In this document: positions 13,939 through 14,438 of the stretch, piece after piece
Numbering within the stretch: the first letter of the stretch is position 1
How the letters are laid out: each line of letters opens with the position of its first letter
Source: JAZLIT01 sp045617525
Lineage (GTDB): Bacteria; Bacillota; Bacilli; Bacillales_A; Planococcaceae
Direction of reading: 5' to 3'
Length of the DNA: 14,438 bases
Assembly (NCBI GenBank): GCA_045617525.1
Contig: JAZLIT010000085.1
Span: forward strand, 1-14,438
Notes under the pieces: model-generated
Database searches by the model: none
What the model was told of the DNA's origin: nothing
What the model saw: only the letters and a program-made list of their open reading frames with translations
Made by a program: the position numbers and the translations under genes

Positions 13939-14438
13939 GTGGCAGAAATTCGTTTAGAAAATATTTATAAAATATATGATAAAGAAAATGAAGCTGTGAA
14001 AGATTTCAGTTTGCATATTAAGGATAAGGAATTTATTGTTTTTGTAGGGCCTTCTGGTTGTGGGAAATCTACAACATTACGTATGATTGCAGGACTTGAA
14101 GAGATTTCAAAAGGCGAGCTATATATTGACGATCAACTTATGAATAATGTAGAACCTAAAAACAGAGATATAGCGATGGTTTTCCAAAGCTATGCGCTTT
14201 ATCCACATATGACAGTTTTTGAAAATATGGCCTTTGGATTAAAGCTTGCTAAAGTACCTAAACAAGAAGTTGAGCACCGTGTAAATGAGGCTGCTGCAAT
14301 ATTAGGCCTTGAACCTTATTTAAAGAGAAAGCCAAAAGCCTTATCTGGCGGACAGCGTCAACGTGTAGCACTAGGTCGGGCTATTGTACGTAAAGCAAAA
14401 GTATTTTTAATGGATGAGCCATTATCCAATCTCGATGC
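13939..14438 (+). CDS. msmX: MsmX/UgpC-type sugar ABC transporter ATPase (3' end cut by window)
   Basis: The first 166 codons of a CUT1 ATPase, a peripheral inner-membrane subunit. It shows Walker A GPSGCGKST, a Q-loop in AMVFQSYALYPHMTVFENM, the signature LSGGQRQRVALGRA and Walker B VFLMDEPLSNLD; the window ends inside the D-loop, so the H-loop and the C-terminal regulatory OB-fold are not seen. The GTG at 13939 gives the family-typical start MAEIRLENIYKIYD and has GGGGG 9 bases upstream; an in-frame TTG at 13930 is less likely. Family members such as Bacillus MsmX energise several sugar importers that lack their own ATPase. The permease operon opposite has none, so this is its probable partner. 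Linkage to that locus, with a shared upstream motif, suggests a more dedicated role than usual. Confidence 0.92.
   Translation, partial: MAEIRLENIYKIYDKENEAVKDFSLHIKDKEFIVFVGPSGCGKSTTLRMIAGLEEISKGELYIDDQLMNNVEPKNRDIAMVFQSYALYPHMTVFENMAFGLKLAKVPKQEVEHRVNEAAAILGLEPYLKRKPKALSGGQRQRVALGRAIVRKAKVFLMDEPLSNLD

Overview
The window looks like chromosomal DNA from a low-GC Gram-positive rod of the Bacillaceae/Planococcaceae type (Lysinibacillus, Solibacillus or Geobacillus relatives). This is inferred from AT-rich codon use, strong AGGAGG-type ribosome binding sites, Bacillus-style families (YesL, YesM/YesN, MsmX), CcpA-type cre boxes and U-tailed intrinsic terminators. The genus cannot be fixed from the sequence alone. 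I see no rRNA, tRNA, CRISPR, phage or insertion-sequence signal.

Region A (1-3650, minus strand) is an apparent three-gene operon: an ECF sigma factor, an ABC ATPase of the LolD/MacB/BceA class, and a large FtsX-type permease with two tandem halves that runs off the left edge. The genes overlap or touch, and a SigA-type promoter lies just upstream. No anti-sigma gene is visible.

Region B (3656-4850, minus strand) is a compact cassette: a 67-aa Xre-type regulator, a 225-aa six-helix membrane protein resembling DUF3169, and a 44-aa single-helix protein at 3734-3868. A weak terminator follows. The promoter carries a perfect TGACAA/TTGTCA dyad over its -35, which suggests autoregulation.

Region C (4886-12957, minus strand) is a xylo-oligosaccharide sensing, uptake and hydrolysis locus. 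In transcription order it has a YesM/LytS-type histidine kinase, a YesN-type AraC response regulator, a lipoprotein solute-binding protein, two ABC sugar permeases, a YesL (DUF624) membrane protein and a GH43 beta-xylosidase. A strong terminator ends it. The order resembles the xynDCEFG arrangement described in Geobacillus stearothermophilus. A 29-bp inverted repeat between the binding protein and the first permease probably sets their relative expression.

Region D (12994-14438, plus strand) diverges from the kinase across only 36 bp. It encodes a 298-aa regulator with a PucR/CdaR-type C-terminal HTH and then an MsmX/UgpC-type ATPase cut by the right edge. The ATPase is probably the energy module that the Region C transporter lacks. 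Two cre-like boxes (at the kinase start and the binding-protein start) suggest CcpA repression. A 15-bp motif shared, with one mismatch, by the binding-protein promoter and the ATPase leader suggests that the two halves of the transporter are co-regulated.

The only gap near 300 bases is 4766-5067. It holds the Region B promoter and operator and the Region C terminator; I see nothing else between 4933 and 5067.
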